Source of the DNA: Tausonia pullulans | Taxonomy: Eukaryota > Basidiomycota > Tremellomycetes > Cystofilobasidiales > Mrakiaceae | DNA length: 64,000 bases | Reading direction: 5' to 3' | Assembly (NCBI GenBank): GCA_951802195.1 | Contig: OX637621.1 | Location: forward strand, 310,001 to 374,000 | Part shown: positions 26,509-38,640 of the stretch, piece by piece | Layout of the letters: each line of letters opens with the position of its first letter | Numbering within the stretch: the stretch's first letter is position 1 | Program-made: the position numbers and the translations under genes | Notes under the pieces: model-generated | Seen by the model: the letters and a program-made list of their open reading frames with translations, nothing else | Told to the model about the DNA's origin: nothing | Database searches by the model: none

Positions 26509-26958
26509 GGCTGTGTGAGAGGCACTCGAGGGCAAAGGGTGGCGGCCAAGGAGGGAGGGGAGGAGGATCGACGTCGAAGGAACGGCGAGCAGTGAATGTC
26601 CGAGCGCGCGCCGTCGAGGCTTCAGCCACGTCCATCCTCCTCGCGTCCGCGCCGTGAAGACGCGACCGACAGAGATCTGCTTGTGCAGCAGGCCTGGACC
26701 CTGGAACTCATCAGCTCAGGACCCGCCCCGACTGTCGTTGACAACAGTTCTATCTTCGCCCGCAGGTTGAGCTTGAGTGCCATAGTCGCTGCAGCCAGAG
26801 TGCTTGCTTGACGGTCCTTTCTATTTGACTTTCTTGTATGACCAGATTCACCCCTGCGGCACACCTCTCGCTCTTCCCTTGCACAAAGAAGCTTATTCCG
26901 AGAAGACTGTTTTTTGATCCATCATTTCCATAAGAAAGTCGCAAAACCTCCAAGGTTC
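26509..26958. other. Intergenic region between the eS26 stop and the DUF4048-like start
   Basis: Contains the 5' flank of the DUF4048-like gene and the 3' flank of eS26. A 60-70 codon open frame exists on each strand but neither resembles a known protein nor has matching splice sites; no gene is called. Confidence 0.4.
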
Positions 26959-28098
26959 TTAAGCCTTGGGGGCAGTCTTGGCAGCCTGGGCGGCCTCGAC
27001 AGCGGGGTTGACCCTCTTGCCGTCCTTGAAACGAGCCCTGGATGACGCGACGTGACAGAAGGTCAGACAGATCGAACGAGGGCACCGACGAGGGAACAAC
27101 GACGAACCTGACGGGGGGGGCACGGTTGTGACGAGAGTTGGGCGCCTTGGGGTCGGACGCGCGAACGCGGACGACTGGACAAAGGCAAGCGAAAAGAGCA
27201 GGGAAATGGATAAGCTGTTGCTACTGGCTGCCTAGTTTGCGTAGACCAGTCCAAAGAAGTCGAAGACGCACTCTTGGAGTGGATGGCACACGAGATGCAG
27301 TGGGTGATCTTGTGGTAGAGCTTGGGGAGGACATACTCTGCAAGAGCAGGCGTCAGAGGGAAAACGACGAATGTCAGCAAATAGCGCGCCAGGGCAGGCA
27401 GGACCCGACGACAACAGCCCAGCGAAAAAGAGTCCCGCTGGGCCGTAAAGCGTCTCGCGAGAAGAGCATGCTCACCCGGGTAGACGGAGGCCTCGCTCAA
27501 ATCACGGACAGCCGCGGACTCGACGATGTTGGTGACCTTGAACCGCTTGATAGCCTTGTCCTGGAGAGCGCGTAGGCGGAAAGCTCGACAGTCAGAACCG
27601 TCCGACGAGACACGAGATGATCCAAGAGAGCGAGGCATACCTTGGGAACACACCGCGAGCAGTTGGCGCAGCGGACAAACTTGACGTGTCCGCGTCCCTT
27701 CTTGTTGCGTCCTCCGGAACGTCTCTTCTTGGTCTGCAGGCGGGAGCGAGAGCCGGGCGAACAGAGTCAGCCGGACGGCCCTGGAATCAAGGGCTGGGAC
27801 AAGGCTTGTGCAGATCGTCGAAGGGCGGATGGGACGACAGTCGAGGGCTGGCGAAGAGGGCGAGGGGGGGGAGGATGGAAAAACGCAAAAGGTAGGAGGG
27901 CGGGGCCTGCTAGCCAACAAGGGCGGGGGATGGAGCAGGGCAAGAGGCGGCGAGAAGACTGGGCGAAAAACTGCAACGGTCCGATGAGGAGAAGCCCCGC
28001 TCCCGTCGTCTTGGGCAAGAGAGCCCTTGGTGCATGTGGCTGGCTGGCTGGGCGATGGGCTGGCTGGGCCAAAGCAGGGGGAGAAGGGAACGAACCAT
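26959..28098 (-). CDS. RPS26: 40S ribosomal protein eS26 (RPS26)
   Basis: Small-subunit protein near the mRNA exit site. The ATG at 28096-28098 is followed at once by an intron of about 362 nt (27734-28095), a layout common in fungal ribosomal-protein genes. The next exon reads [20 protein letters not shown] and [11 protein letters not shown] (CxxC zinc pair). Then [20 protein letters not shown] and LSEASVYP, then [20 protein letters not shown] (second CxxC), [20 protein letters not shown] and [20 protein letters not shown], with the stop at 26959-26961. Both zinc cysteine pairs are intact. About five introns. I looked in the large first intron for C/D snoRNA boxes and found none convincing. 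Confidence 0.96.
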
Positions 28099-28382
28099 GG
28101 TGGATGTCGAGTGCCAGCTGAGAGGGGACGACGCAAAGGTTTCCTAGCGAGACTGAGCGGCGCTGCCCTCCCCCGCGCCTGTGCTCGCACCGACCCGGAC
28201 GCACCGTTTCCCCTTGCCTCCCCTGGCACAAGCGCTCCCTCGCCCGCAGCGCAGAGCCTGCGTCTCGTCGTCAGGAAGGAAGGTGCGTCGCCGCCTGTCG
28301 TCGCCCGTCGCCCTCCTAGCCCTCTGCACCCTCCACCCTCCACCCTCGCACACAGCTCTTTCCTTCCCTTTTCTTGCTCACC
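28099..28382. promoter_or_regulatory. Bidirectional promoter, RPS26 / cyclophilin H
   Basis: The 284 bp between two outward-facing ATGs must serve both genes. It carries C/T-rich runs close to the cyclophilin start (CACCCTCCACCCTCCACCCT). No TATA box is clear. Confidence 0.55.
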
Positions 28383-29605
28383 ATGGACGCCCCTGCTGGA
28401 GTGACCCGCCCTATCGTCTTCTTCGACATCCAGATCGGCGAGACCCCGGTCGGTCGGATCAAGATGGAGCTCTTCTCGGACGTCGTCCCGAAGTGCGTTT
28501 CCGCTGTCGCTGTCCTCGTCGCGATGACGTCGGGACCCGGTTGACCTATAGCACGGGCTTCCTTCTCATCCCATCATCAAAGGACGGCGGCCAACTTTCT
28601 GGCCCTCTGCACGGGAGAACAGCGGTACGCGGACCTTGCGTGCCTCCGACCTCGCGCGTCTCAACGCGTCTGACAGGCTACCTCGACACTCTCTGTCCTC
28701 TCGCGCAGGATAAACAACGTCCCGCAGGGCTACAAAAACTCGACGTTCCACCGGTGAGCTTGTCGTCGCCTGGCGACATGGGCCTGAATTACTCACTGAC
28801 AGAGCTGTTGCGGCGCGTGAAGAGTCATCAAAGGTCCTCCCCTCCATTCCTCCTCGAGTGTCATGCATGCAGGCCGACGCCACCACCCATGGACCTGACG
28901 CGTCTTCGTGGTTTCCCTAGACTTTATGATCCAGGGAGGTGATTTCCTCAAGCACGACGGCACGGGGAGTTATTCCATTTACGGCGAGAAGTTTGAGGTC
29001 CGTCTTTGTGCGCGTGGCTGGCTCCCCTGACTCACGTCGACGACGAGCCGTTGATCGACGATTCCTCTCGGCCTCCCACCCCTCCTCAGGACGAGAACTT
29101 TCATTTCAAGCACACCGGACCAGGGCTCCTATCCATGGTCAGCTGTCTCCCTCTTCCTCCGGATGGCGCTGGCTAATCAAAGCGTCTCCGGAATGCAAGG
29201 CAAACTCGGGGCCAGGAACGAACGGGTGCGCGCTCGCTCCATGAGTAATTAGTCATCGAACGGGATTGACTTTTTTATATATAGCTGCCAGTTCTTCATC
29301 ACCACGCAACCCGCTGAGTTCCTCGATGGAAAGCACTGCGTTTTTGGACGAGTCATTGGTGAGCTGTCGACTTGGGCGCTCCAATCTTTCAGCGTGTTGA
29401 GGCTGACGCGCGGTGACAACCACCTCTTCAGACGGTCTGTTGATCGTCCGCAAGATTGAGAACGTACCTACGGGTGCGAACAACCGGCCGAAGCTGACGG
29501 TCAAGATCGTTGGTGGGTGTGGTTGAGGCCAACTTTGAGCCTGCCGGCATCGACAACTGACGATCCAGCTTCTCCTGGCCCTTGACAGAATGTGGCGAGA
29601 TGTGA
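28383..29605 (+). CDS. PPIH: Cyclophilin H (peptidyl-prolyl isomerase of the U4/U6 snRNP)
   Basis: Prolyl isomerase; the PPIH type binds PRP4 in the U4/U6.U5 tri-snRNP. From ATG 28383: [43 protein letters not shown], then an 11-nt exon at 28823-28833 (AGTCATCAAAG) restoring V-I-K, then [83 protein letters not shown], and ECGEM at the TGA, 29603-29605. The catalytic Arg (FHR) and QFF are present; the residue usually a catalytic-pocket Trp reads His (GKHCVFG), as in human PPIH. The C-terminal CGEM is also PPIH-like. About nine introns. Confidence 0.94.
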
Positions 29606-30708
29606 AAGTCACGATTTGCTGGGATTTGCCATAAATGAGGGTTGGCTACTTTGAAAATTGATCAAAATATCAGACTTCAGCGATCGCGCAGGTCGGGTGT
29701 TACAACAGTGGCAAAGCGGTGCTGCCGGCATCGGTTGCAGTTCCAGACTTTCATGGGAGTTATCGGTGTTTGCTGCAAGTGTCTGACCCTTATAAGTGAG
29801 CTCAGAGGTGTGAGCATCTGGAGTATATATCAATCGAAACCGAAATCTTCATGAGGTCCGATTGTTCAAGAGCCCAAGTCCAGCTTCTGTGTCCACATGC
29901 ATACGGCCCAGATAGAGACCCAGCCGCAGCCGACTCGGATTCTTGATTGCCTTGCCTTCCCAAGAACGCGTTGCCACCGCACATCCAGACTCTCATAGCT
30001 CGAGTTGAGCAGTATATATGTCTTGATACTATAGTAAGTCCTGGTTCTATTTGAGATGAGCCCTCGGGTTTCATCTCCGGCCCTCATGAACGTCGACCTG
30101 AGAGATCTCCCTCGTATCAAGGAGAGCTTTTGTCAAGTGCTTGGGGTTGCATCATTACTAGAGGACCGCCCACTATGCTTTACATCTTCTCTGGTCGAAA
30201 GATGTGGTCGTGTGCTGCAGGCCGCAGTTGCAGGGCCAAAGGCTGCGACGAGCCGGAGTCAGGACTCAGAATAGTGCAACTGGTGGATGGGGTCGCATAC
30301 CGGTCACAGAACCACGATCAGCCGAAAGTTGTATGAGGCTGTCTGAAGCAGCGGAGGTGAAGGATTTCTGTTGCTGCGGAACAATTTCAGTAGCGAGCCA
30401 TTTTCAGGATCTCTCAGTTGGCACTTCCCCGCCGGCCCGCCGAGGTTCGACACAAGCACGCCGGCGAACGGGTGGGTGGGTGGGTGCCTGCGGGCAGGCA
30501 CACTCCCTCGGAGCAACAGCTCGGCGGCGCGGTCCCTCCTCCCTCCCGCTCTCTCCTCAAACCCCCTCTCCCATCGCGCGCCTTCCCCCCCCCCCCCCGT
30601 CTACCCAGCGACCGGCCGCCTCCAGCGCTCCCGCACCGTCGACCGCTTGGTTCCCACACTTCACCCGACTAGCCCCAACCCAGCCCGACCGCCTCACCTC
30701 ACTTGAGC
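29606..30708. other. Intergenic region, AT-richer than the surroundings
   Basis: About 1.1 kb before VPS74. No gene, tRNA or known repeat was recognised. 29606-30400 is clearly less GC-rich than the gene space. A 14-base C homopolymer lies at 30585-30598, followed by a C/T-rich leader up to the VPS74 ATG. Confidence 0.5.
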
Positions 30709-32419
30709 ATGTCCGCTCCTGGCCTCTCTAGACGGCGAGGCGCCCCCGCCGGGGCCTCGACTTACGGCGACGATGACGACCGCTCTGGCACATCCACCCC
30801 TCTCGGTGGCTCCTCCTCTCCCTCGCTCGCTCGCAACGGCTCAAGCTCCGCTGGTGACCGTCCCTCCTCCGAACGCCCGCGTGGCTCGGTGGGCCAGGGC
30901 GGCGGAGGCGCGCTCGAGGGTCGCGGCAAGGTCGCCTATGATCCTCGCGACTTCGAGGACGACGGCGAGAGCAAGCAGATTCCCAAGCTCACTCTCCTCG
31001 AAGAGGTCCTCCTTCTCGGCCTAAAGGACAACCAGGTATGTACCTTTTAGGGTCGATGCGATGCTTGCGCTTCCTCCCCGTCTCGCGCTCGCTAGGTGGT
31101 TGGTCGGTCGGTCGCGCGAACGCGAAAGGCCCTTCTTTAAGGCTTCTAGCAGAGCTTCTTGTGCTGATCTGCGTCGCATTCGAACTCCCCTCCAGGGCTA
31201 CACGTCTTGGTTCAACGGTGCGTGAAAGAAACAGAGCTCTTTGTTGCTCGGAATGGACCCAGAGGGTGGCAATAGTCACCCACAACGAGAAAGTAACCCG
31301 ACTGACGGACACTACCTGCACACGCGTCCGTCTCGTTCTGCTTGACGTCGCGTTCGTCGTCACTTGTTTTCCACCTCCAGACAACATCTCATACGCCCTC
31401 CGAGGCTGCATCCTCATCGAGCTCGCCCTTCGTCGCCGGATTGCTGTCGTCAAAGACCCCTCTCGCCGCAGGCTTGCGCTCGGCGACCGGTTGATCGAGG
31501 TCATTGACGACAGGCAGACGGGCGAGACCATTCTTGATGAAGCCCTCAAGATGATCAAATCGAGCGAGAAGTACGGGACAGCCGCTTGGGTGGATCTCAT
31601 GAGCGGTCAGTCCCAGTCCCTGTCCTGCAACATTTGGCTCGAACCCCGACCGGTGACATCCGGGGGACCACTTCTGACGGTTGTGCCGTAAGCTGATCCT
31701 TTCCCTCTCGGACCTATTCCTTCCTCCCAGGAGAGACCTGGAACGTTATGAAGATCGGCTACCAGCTGAAGCAGGTTCGGGAGCGGCTCGCTAAGGGCCT
31801 AGTCGACAAGGGTGTGCTCCGGACGGAGAAGCGTAATTTCCTCCTCTTCGACATGGCCACCCATCCTGTCGCGGACCCCAAAGCGAAGGAGGACATCATG
31901 CGTCGGACGGTCAACTTCCTTACGACTAAGACCGCGGCCATCCCGAACGACGCGCGTCTCCCGGCCAGTATCCGCTACCGGACAACGAGGGCCGTCTGCC
32001 TCTGTTGCGCCGCGTACGCGGCCAACGTCCTCGAGAACGCACTCCAGCGGCTCGAGTATGACGCGAGAGAGGCTGCGTTCGCCCGGTGCGACGACGTGCT
32101 CGCCGAGTTCTGCACTTGGCCTTTCGGCGCGATGGGCGTCACCGGGGGAGGACCCATGAGCCTCAACTCGGGCAGCTCCAATGTCCCCATCGGCGGAGTT
32201 GCCGGTGGAGGCGGCCGCAAGCGCCAGGGAGGAGGCTCAGGTGGAGCGAACAACAAGGAAATCATCACCGAGATGGTTCGCGAGGTGAAGAAGGAGATGA
32301 TGAGTGGCAGCCCGGTCAACGACGGGCCAGGAGGAGGTGAGGGTGCTCAGCAGGAGGATCTTTGCTTCGAGGTCATCGCGACCGTCCTTGAGGTCTTCTC
32401 TCGTATGGACAGTCTGTGA
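30709..32419 (+). CDS. VPS74: VPS74 / GOLPH3 phosphatidylinositol-4-phosphate effector
   Basis: Golgi PI4P reader that retains glycosyltransferases through COPI. From ATG 30709: MSAPGLSRRRGAPAG contains the N-terminal arginine cluster used for COPI binding in this family. After a disordered acidic stretch come KLTLLEEVLLLGLKDNQ, a 22-nt exon (GYTSWFN), DNISYALRGCILIELALRRR, RRLALGDRLIEVIDDRQTGE, ETWNVMKIGYQLKQVRERLA, LVDKGVLRTEKRNFLLFDMA, YRTTRAVCLCCAAYAANVLE, and after a Gly-rich insert EDLCFEVIATVLEVFSRMDS. Four coding exons are clear. The stop at 32417-32419 is a direct read-through; a GTGAGT just before it allows an alternative last intron that would end at about 32504 with one extra Leu. 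The Gly/Ser-rich insert of roughly 70 residues before the last helix is unusual in length. Confidence 0.93.
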
Positions 32420-33015
32420 GTCCAATCATCTCCGTCTTCCTTGAGTTACCCCTGCGAGCGTGACCCCTTCTCTGACGACCCGCGACAATCTTCCAGGCTG
32501 TGAGAGACGGACAACGAATACTCAAGGAATAGACTCGCTCGTCCCCACATTTCTCTCCCTTCTCTTTTGCCCGCCATCTCCTCCGCTACCCCCCTCTGAC
32601 TGGGTTTTCGCGGGCCTGGGCCGTTGTCCATTGTTCATGTGTAAACGCTCGCTAGACTCATGTCCCCTGTCCTCTGCTCTCATCATCGTTGTTTTGGGGG
32701 CTTTCCTTCATGCTCTGCCCCTTCGCCCCTTTCACGACCGACCCTGGCACCTGTCCCTCATATTTGGGGATACATTAGTCCGCGGCGTGTTTTTCCTTAT
32801 TTACCTTACCAACGTTCTCTCCGCCTTGGTCGTTGGATGTCTTCCTCCTTCCTTGTCGTTTGCCTGTCTTTCACCCCTTCAGCTTGTCCCTTGTCCCACG
32901 TTCGCATATATAATCGTCTCTCACTCGTCGTTGGAGTTTGATCCCCTTGCCTGACCGTTCCTCATGTCTGACAATCAAATCGTCGAGCCATCTATACGAC
33001 CGACGGAGAATAAAT
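32420..33015. other. Convergent intergenic region
   Basis: Between VPS74 (+) and the sideroflexin gene (-). T/C-rich, likely 3' UTRs; no further gene is supported. Confidence 0.5.
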
Positions 33016-34800
33016 CTAAAGCCCCTTGTTGAAGAAGACGACCTCGTCCTTGCCGCCCCGAGCGGGGTCAACCTTGCTGTCGAACACCTCGGGCTCAAGC
33101 TGACCAATGCGGATCGCGGCACGCTGAGGGAACACGGCGATCGACGGCGGGAGGAAGACGAAGAGAGAAAGGCCGACTGATGAGGGGGAAATGGGAGAGA
33201 CTTGTCAGCGAGATTGGACGGTCGCCAAGGTGAACGCAACCTGAGACGCACTGATGGAGAGATGAGAGAGATTCTCCACAACCTTTCCTCTCGGACCAGC
33301 AAAGAGCTTCGTCCGGTTGGAGAGGAAGGTCATAAGGATTGGCGGCAGAATGAGAGTGGGGATGTTACACAAGACCCGAGATCCGGCAGACTGCGCGACC
33401 GCACGAGCGCCTGCCGTGGGGGACGTTCCGAGGTCCTCCCTGACTTCGATCGGGCGACCCTTTGGGTCCTCGGAGGGAGTGGATCGAATGCGGAACTGAG
33501 GGTGTTTGGGCGGCAGGTCAATCTAAGAGCAGGAGCTCTAGTATATGGAGCACCAGTCGAGCGAGGTGGACTAACGACAGTAATGCCATCACGGATCTCC
33601 TTCCAGCGGATGCAAGAGATGCTAAAGGAACGATGGGGCGATCAGTATCGTGCGAAGGAGTCAGAGGCTGTTGACGATAGGCTGGAGCAACCCACTTGAC
33701 GACCTGAGGGAACAGTGGAATGACCGGGAAGGAATGCTCGCAAGTTCAGTCCTCCGATACAAGACACCGGCAAGTGTCAAGTCCAAACCGCCAAAAGAAA
33801 GAAAAAAAACTCACTCCAGCGCCAGCGACGGAAAGGAAGGGGACAAATTTCATCGCCAGCGTACGCTTGGCCTCACTCAGGACAGAGTTGGGGATCCGCG
33901 GCACGAGTCGGGTAAGGGAGATAGCAATCCCAAGTGAGGTCAACGTAGCGGCGGCGTAGGCGACTCCGACCTCCTGGTTCGACATAGCAATCGATTTGTT
34001 GGCATTGGCGAAATTTGTTCCGACGTTGAGACTTTGGTTCGCCCACTGCCAGAAGATGAGGGTCCGGAGCTGCAAGAGATGGTATACGGAGCATCATGTC
34101 AACGCGCCAATCCACAGCAACAGCACAGATAGCCCACGACTGACCGAAGGGTTCGGAGTAAGCATGCCCGCGCACACGACGCTACAAAATCGCAGGTGGC
34201 GGCGACGTGACGGTCAGCAGCCGGATATTGAGTTCGGAATGGAAGATATAAGCAGCGGTGAAACCCACAGATTCATGGGCACAAAGGCGGAGAATCTGAA
34301 GCAGGTGAGGTTGGGCGTCAATTCCAGCAACATGAGCGAGAGGAATAGGTGGAGAAGTGGAGACAGTCGGAAAAAGGCCGAACCGAAAAGGAAGAGGGAC
34401 CACATCCCCCGAGTCGGGATGAATCGACGACTCGACCACTATGGGAAGATCACCGCCACGGGTACAAGGCGGGTAAATGAATGGGCTGGCTGTGATTAGG
34501 CCATGCGGACTTTCTCAAGGGGCAAGGAAGGGAAGAAGACGCACGCTGCCGCTGTCTCCAGTAGAGGTCGCGCTGGGCACGGTCAACCCAGACAGGCTTG
34601 CCGCCGGCCTGCTGGAGTTGACGCTCGCGCTCCCGGACGGCCGCGGTGGCCTCGAGGAGCTGGCTTTTGGAGGCGAGAAGGGTTAAGGGACTTGTGGAGC
34701 TGTAGAAATGGGCGAGTCGCCCGGCGTAGGTGCTCGTATTGAAACGGGGCTCGCCGAGGTCCACCTTGGAGCCGGGGCCAGCAGATTCAGAGGAGGCCAT
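33016..34800 (-). CDS. FSF1: Sideroflexin, FSF1-like mitochondrial carrier
   Basis: Member of the sideroflexin family; human SFXN1 imports serine into mitochondria. From the ATG at 34800: GEPRFNTSTYAGRLAHFYSS, LLASKSQLLEATAAVRERER, then SSIHPDSGDVVPLPFRF (the HPDTG-type motif). Next FWQWANQSLNVGTNFANANK with YAAATLTSLGIAISLTRLVP, AKRTLAMKFVPFLSVAGAG, then SAGSRVLCNIPTLILPPILM, IAVFPQRAAIRIGQLEPEVF, and the end DEVVFFNKGL with the stop at 33016-33018. Four to five hydrophobic segments are evident. About eight introns. Order and motifs follow the family from end to end. Transport substrate in fungi is inference from the family. Confidence 0.92.
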
Positions 34801-35632
34801 GAGCGCAGGATGCAGAGCCGCTAAAGAAGCGGAGGAGGTCGCCGAGAACGGTGGGAGGGGTGAGGCCGAGACTACGTGTGCGAACGTCCAGGTTTGGTGG
34901 TGGTCTTACGAGATCAGCAGGATGCTGCCTCCCGACGCGCCGCTTCCTTCCATCTGGCCTCTTCCTCTCGTCTCGCCTCTCATCCCGAGTGACGAGGGAT
35001 CTCTGGCCTCTTTGGTTCACCTGCTGCTTTTCGTTCCTCCGACCTTCACCATAGCTACGACTTCAGATATCTTTGTTTCGGAAACTTCCCCACCTTCTCT
35101 TACCCTCTCCTCCTCGCTGTTCGTCCTCCATCCGACGTCCAGCCGTTCGTCCGCCGAATCAGCACGCCGTTCTTGCGTCGGCCACTTGCATTCGCGACGC
35201 ACTTACTCCCTCCCATATCTCGTTTCGAGCACGTCAACTCGGATTTACCCCTAGCTCGCCCCGTCTCTGTACGAGGAGTCCAGTCTAGCCAGGCCTCGTT
35301 TGAGCGCGGAGAACTAGCCTTCCGCCGCCCTCCCGGTTCCCTCTCTGCTTCAACTTCAACCCTTGCCAGTCAGTGTTCTCTTCTCTGACCATCCTGCTCG
35401 CCCTGTCAAGCTGCTGTGACAGGTCTTGCCATACCTGGAGCTATCACTTGAGCTCCTCTCTGAGCTCGCAGTGGCAGGTCGTTTGACTTATCGCTGGGCT
35501 CGCCCGCCTACGATCTCGACATGCGCGCGACCTCGATCTTCGCTGACTCCCTCATCCTACTTCCACAACGCACAGGTGTCGCGCTGTGCTACCTAGCCAC
35601 TCCTTCTCTTCCCCATCGGGATCATCTTCAGC
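34801..35632. promoter_or_regulatory. Divergent promoter region, sideroflexin / La-motif gene
   Basis: About 830 bp between two outward-facing ATGs. The half next to the La-motif gene is strongly C/T-rich on the plus strand, suggesting a long 5' UTR. No gene is supported. Confidence 0.4.
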
Positions 35633-38600
35633 ATGTCCTTTTCGCCGTCCGAATTCAAGACCGTCTCCTACGCCACTCGCGCCCGGCGGCATTCTAACCC
35701 GGCCGGCGCCGTGTCGTCGGACCCTTCGCCGTCTGACGTCGTCGCCTCCTCTGTCTCTTCCTCGCTCGCCGACGACGCAACCAATTCGCCCAAGAGACGG
35801 CCGGCTTCTGCCTCGAGCGCCTCTACTGTATGCCTCCCTCGCCCTTCGCGCTCTCAAGGCGGCGCACGGAAGGAGCGGCCTCCTTCCCATCGAGGAGGAA
35901 CCTCAGACCGCGCTCCTCACGGCCGGTCAGCTCGCTCTCAGTCCGGCAAGGACGACCGTCACAAGCCCAAGGACCGAAAGAGGGCGCCGCCCCAGCTTGT
36001 CGTCGATAAGCGTTCCGATGTATCAAACTCGCCCGCGGTCGCCGGCTCTTTTGACGACTCGACCGCCCAGGACGCGCCACCGACTTCTGCTCTCAAAGGC
36101 CCGTCAAGACCACCCGCTGTCAACGTCTGGAAGGCCCGAGCCGACGCAGTCAAGCAGACTACCCCATTGAAACGCTCGTCGAACGACCGTCGAACGCAAC
36201 GGCCAGCGAAGAACCCGGCGGTTGTCGGCATCGCCGCCTCCAACGCGTCTGAGCAAGCTGCGACTCCTCGTCCCTCCCCGCATGCGTCCTCAAGCAAGCC
36301 GCAGGCCTGGTCTCCAGCCCCCTCGACGATCCCGGACAACGTTTCGAGAAGTTCATCAATCCACCGAACATCCACCACCGTGCTATCTGTGACCGCCAGC
36401 GACTTCTGGCCTGACCCAAGTCAGGCCGCCAAGGGCTCAGCCCATCGAGGAACGAGTGCGATCGGCTCGGAGATTGCAGAGGAGGACGTCGTTGGGACGG
36501 GCGCGAGTGGCGCCTTGGAGGGCAAGCAGACAAAGAAGGGTGCGCCCGCCGAGACTTTCTTAGCGCGCGCGAATAACTGATCGACCGCTCCCCGCAGATA
36601 AAGTCAAGTGGATCGCCATCTCGCCTATCGAGCTGCAGATGTCGGCCGACCTCGCGACCAACCGGAACGGCAAGAGCAGGTCGAGGCGAATTCCCAGCGA
36701 GGACGTCTCCTCCGCCTTACCCTCTTCTCGCCATGGCGGGAAGAAGCACACAACAGCGGGAGGCGGCTCTTCGTCGGTAGAGCGACTGCACAATTCGTCT
36801 GGCCCATCGAGCAAGAAGCCGCCCAAGCGGGCAGATGTCGTCGATCTGCGGCTCCCTCCTCAGGGCACCAATTTCTCCGCCCGCGGACCGTCTCGGCGAG
36901 TTGTCTTCGGCAGCATAGAAAGTGCCGTCGACGACCAGCTGGAAAGCATGCTGGCCATCTCCAACGCTGGTTTACCGCCAGGCGGTGTCGTCCATACTGT
37001 GGAAGAGCTCTCGATGGGCATGGGTGAGATGAGCCTGGACGACTCAGTCGTCGAGGTCTCCAGCGAGGTTGAGCGGAGCCTTCTTAAATCCAGCAGTCAT
37101 CTGGCCTCGGCTACACCTCTTCCTTTGCCTCAAGCACCGCTGGTTGAGACACCTCTCGTCCAACCGGTCCTTGCGTCTGCGACCAAGACCCTCCCGATCC
37201 CCATCATTTCGACCGCTCTCGAGGCAACGCATGCGGCTGGGGAGGTGACTGGAGAGACCGGACCCAGAGAAGAGGTGTCCACGACGGCGGCACCTGCCTC
37301 AGTCGGAAATCCGCCTGTCTCTCCTGCGGGAGCTGTTGGAGCCCAGGGAACGACTCGCCAGGCAGACGCTGGAAATGAGTCTGGCTGCACGTCTCCCACG
37401 CGGCATGCAGCACTAGTCTTCGTTCCCGAAACTGCCGACGCTGGCGCTCTCCCGTCTGTGGAGGTGCGGCCTGCCCATGGTAGAGGACAAGGAGGCAGCT
37501 CTTTGGCCGGTGGAGCAGATCCCGCCAGCGGCGGTCCCCGTAAGGGCATGCTCTCGAGAACGCCTAAGACTAGCTCTGCTGCTGCATTGTCCCACTCTTT
37601 GCAAGCTTATCCAGACGGAGCTGGTCGACCGAATAGGCCAGCGATTCTTAGTCTCCCCTGTGCTTACCCTACACTCAACGTCCCTGGCCTCAGGGTGCCC
37701 TCTCCTCAAACGCTTTCTTCGGCGAGCTCCTCCATCCCTGTGGTCCCTTTCTTGTCCTGCGCCAGTGCCATGCCCGATGAAGCGCTTTCGACCCCCTCAC
37801 ACGCCTCTCCACCCATGCCTTTGCCCATCACGACGCCGAGCGTCTCATTGGATCCTTTGCGGTACTACGTGCGTCGTTCCTTGTCCCTGTCCCTTTTTTT
37901 TGCGCCGGCTGGCGACATCCGCTTGCTGTACGTTCCTGACAGCTCGATGCGGTGACTCGTCCACCAGCTGCTCGGCCAACTCGAGTACTACTTTGGCATT
38001 CAGAACCTGGCCATGGACTTTTTTCTCGTGCGCCCTCGTTCATCATTTCCCCTGGCCATGCACACGATCAACTAACCCTCTTCTTCTACATCTGCTTCCC
38101 AGCGCACGAAGGTCCGAATTTGTCAATGTTTTCCTTCGACATTCGATGTATCACTCTGAATTTACCCCCTTTGTACTAAGCAGATGGATTCGCTCGGCTT
38201 CGTCGACATTCTGGTTATTGCTTCCTTCAACCGTGTCAAAAACCTCACGGCAGATGTCTCGCTCGTCCGGGAGATGCTCGAGCTCTCTCAGCTGGTCGAG
38301 GTACGAGGCATGCACGTCCGGCTCGCGAATCGGGCGTGGGAGCAGTGGATCTTGCCAGACGCCCCTCGGAGCGAGGTGGTGGAAATGGAGGAGGATGGCG
38401 ACAACACGGACGAAGGCAACTCAACAAAAGAGTTCGCCACTTGAGAGACTAGAGACTGTCTCTGTAGAGATCAGTCAACCTTCTCGGGTGAGCGGAAGTA
38501 TCGTCTGAAGTATGAGGTGAATCTCTAACTGACCTCACTCGTTAATGACGTGGGCTTGCAGCGACGAGATGTTGACAGAGGAGGAGGAGAAGAAATCCGT

Positions 38601-38640
38601 TCAGCCGCACGAGACATACGAAATTCACGAGAATCAATGA
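35633..38640 (+). CDS. La-motif RNA-binding protein (Sro9/LARP1-like)
   Basis: Probable mRNA-binding translation factor. From ATG 35633 there is a disordered, basic, Ser/Pro/Ala-rich region of about 300 residues (PPAVNVWKARADAVKQ in its middle, a motif typical of Sro9/Slf1 proteins). An intron follows, then KWIAISPIELQ, another long low-complexity part, then a C-terminal La motif in pieces: LGQLEYYFGIQNLAMDFFL, then KMDSLGFVDILVIASFNRVK, then LVREMLELSQLVEVRG and LANRAWEQWILPDAPRSE. No RRM follows. The end is uncertain. Reading straight on gives a TGA at 38442-38444; splicing 38376-38482 and then 38503-38562 yields NLLGDEMLTEEEEKKSVQPH with a stop at 38638-38640, which I prefer because that acidic tail is otherwise unexplained. 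Confidence 0.85.

Noticed and set aside
27734-28095. Possible intronic snoRNA in the large first intron of RPS26
   Set aside because: No convincing C box (RUGAUGA) and D box (CUGA) pair was found by eye.
27063-28343. 426-codon open frame on the minus strand across the RPS26 introns and 5' side
   Set aside because: It runs through RPS26 introns and the promoter; only the RPS26 exon pieces in it look like a known protein.
29606-30400. Possible tRNA or decayed element in the AT-richer gap
   Set aside because: No cloverleaf with A and B boxes, no terminal repeats and no coding remains were seen.
30585-30598. C14 homopolymer upstream of VPS74
   Set aside because: Could be a regulatory tract, but homopolymers of this length are also common sequencing artefacts.
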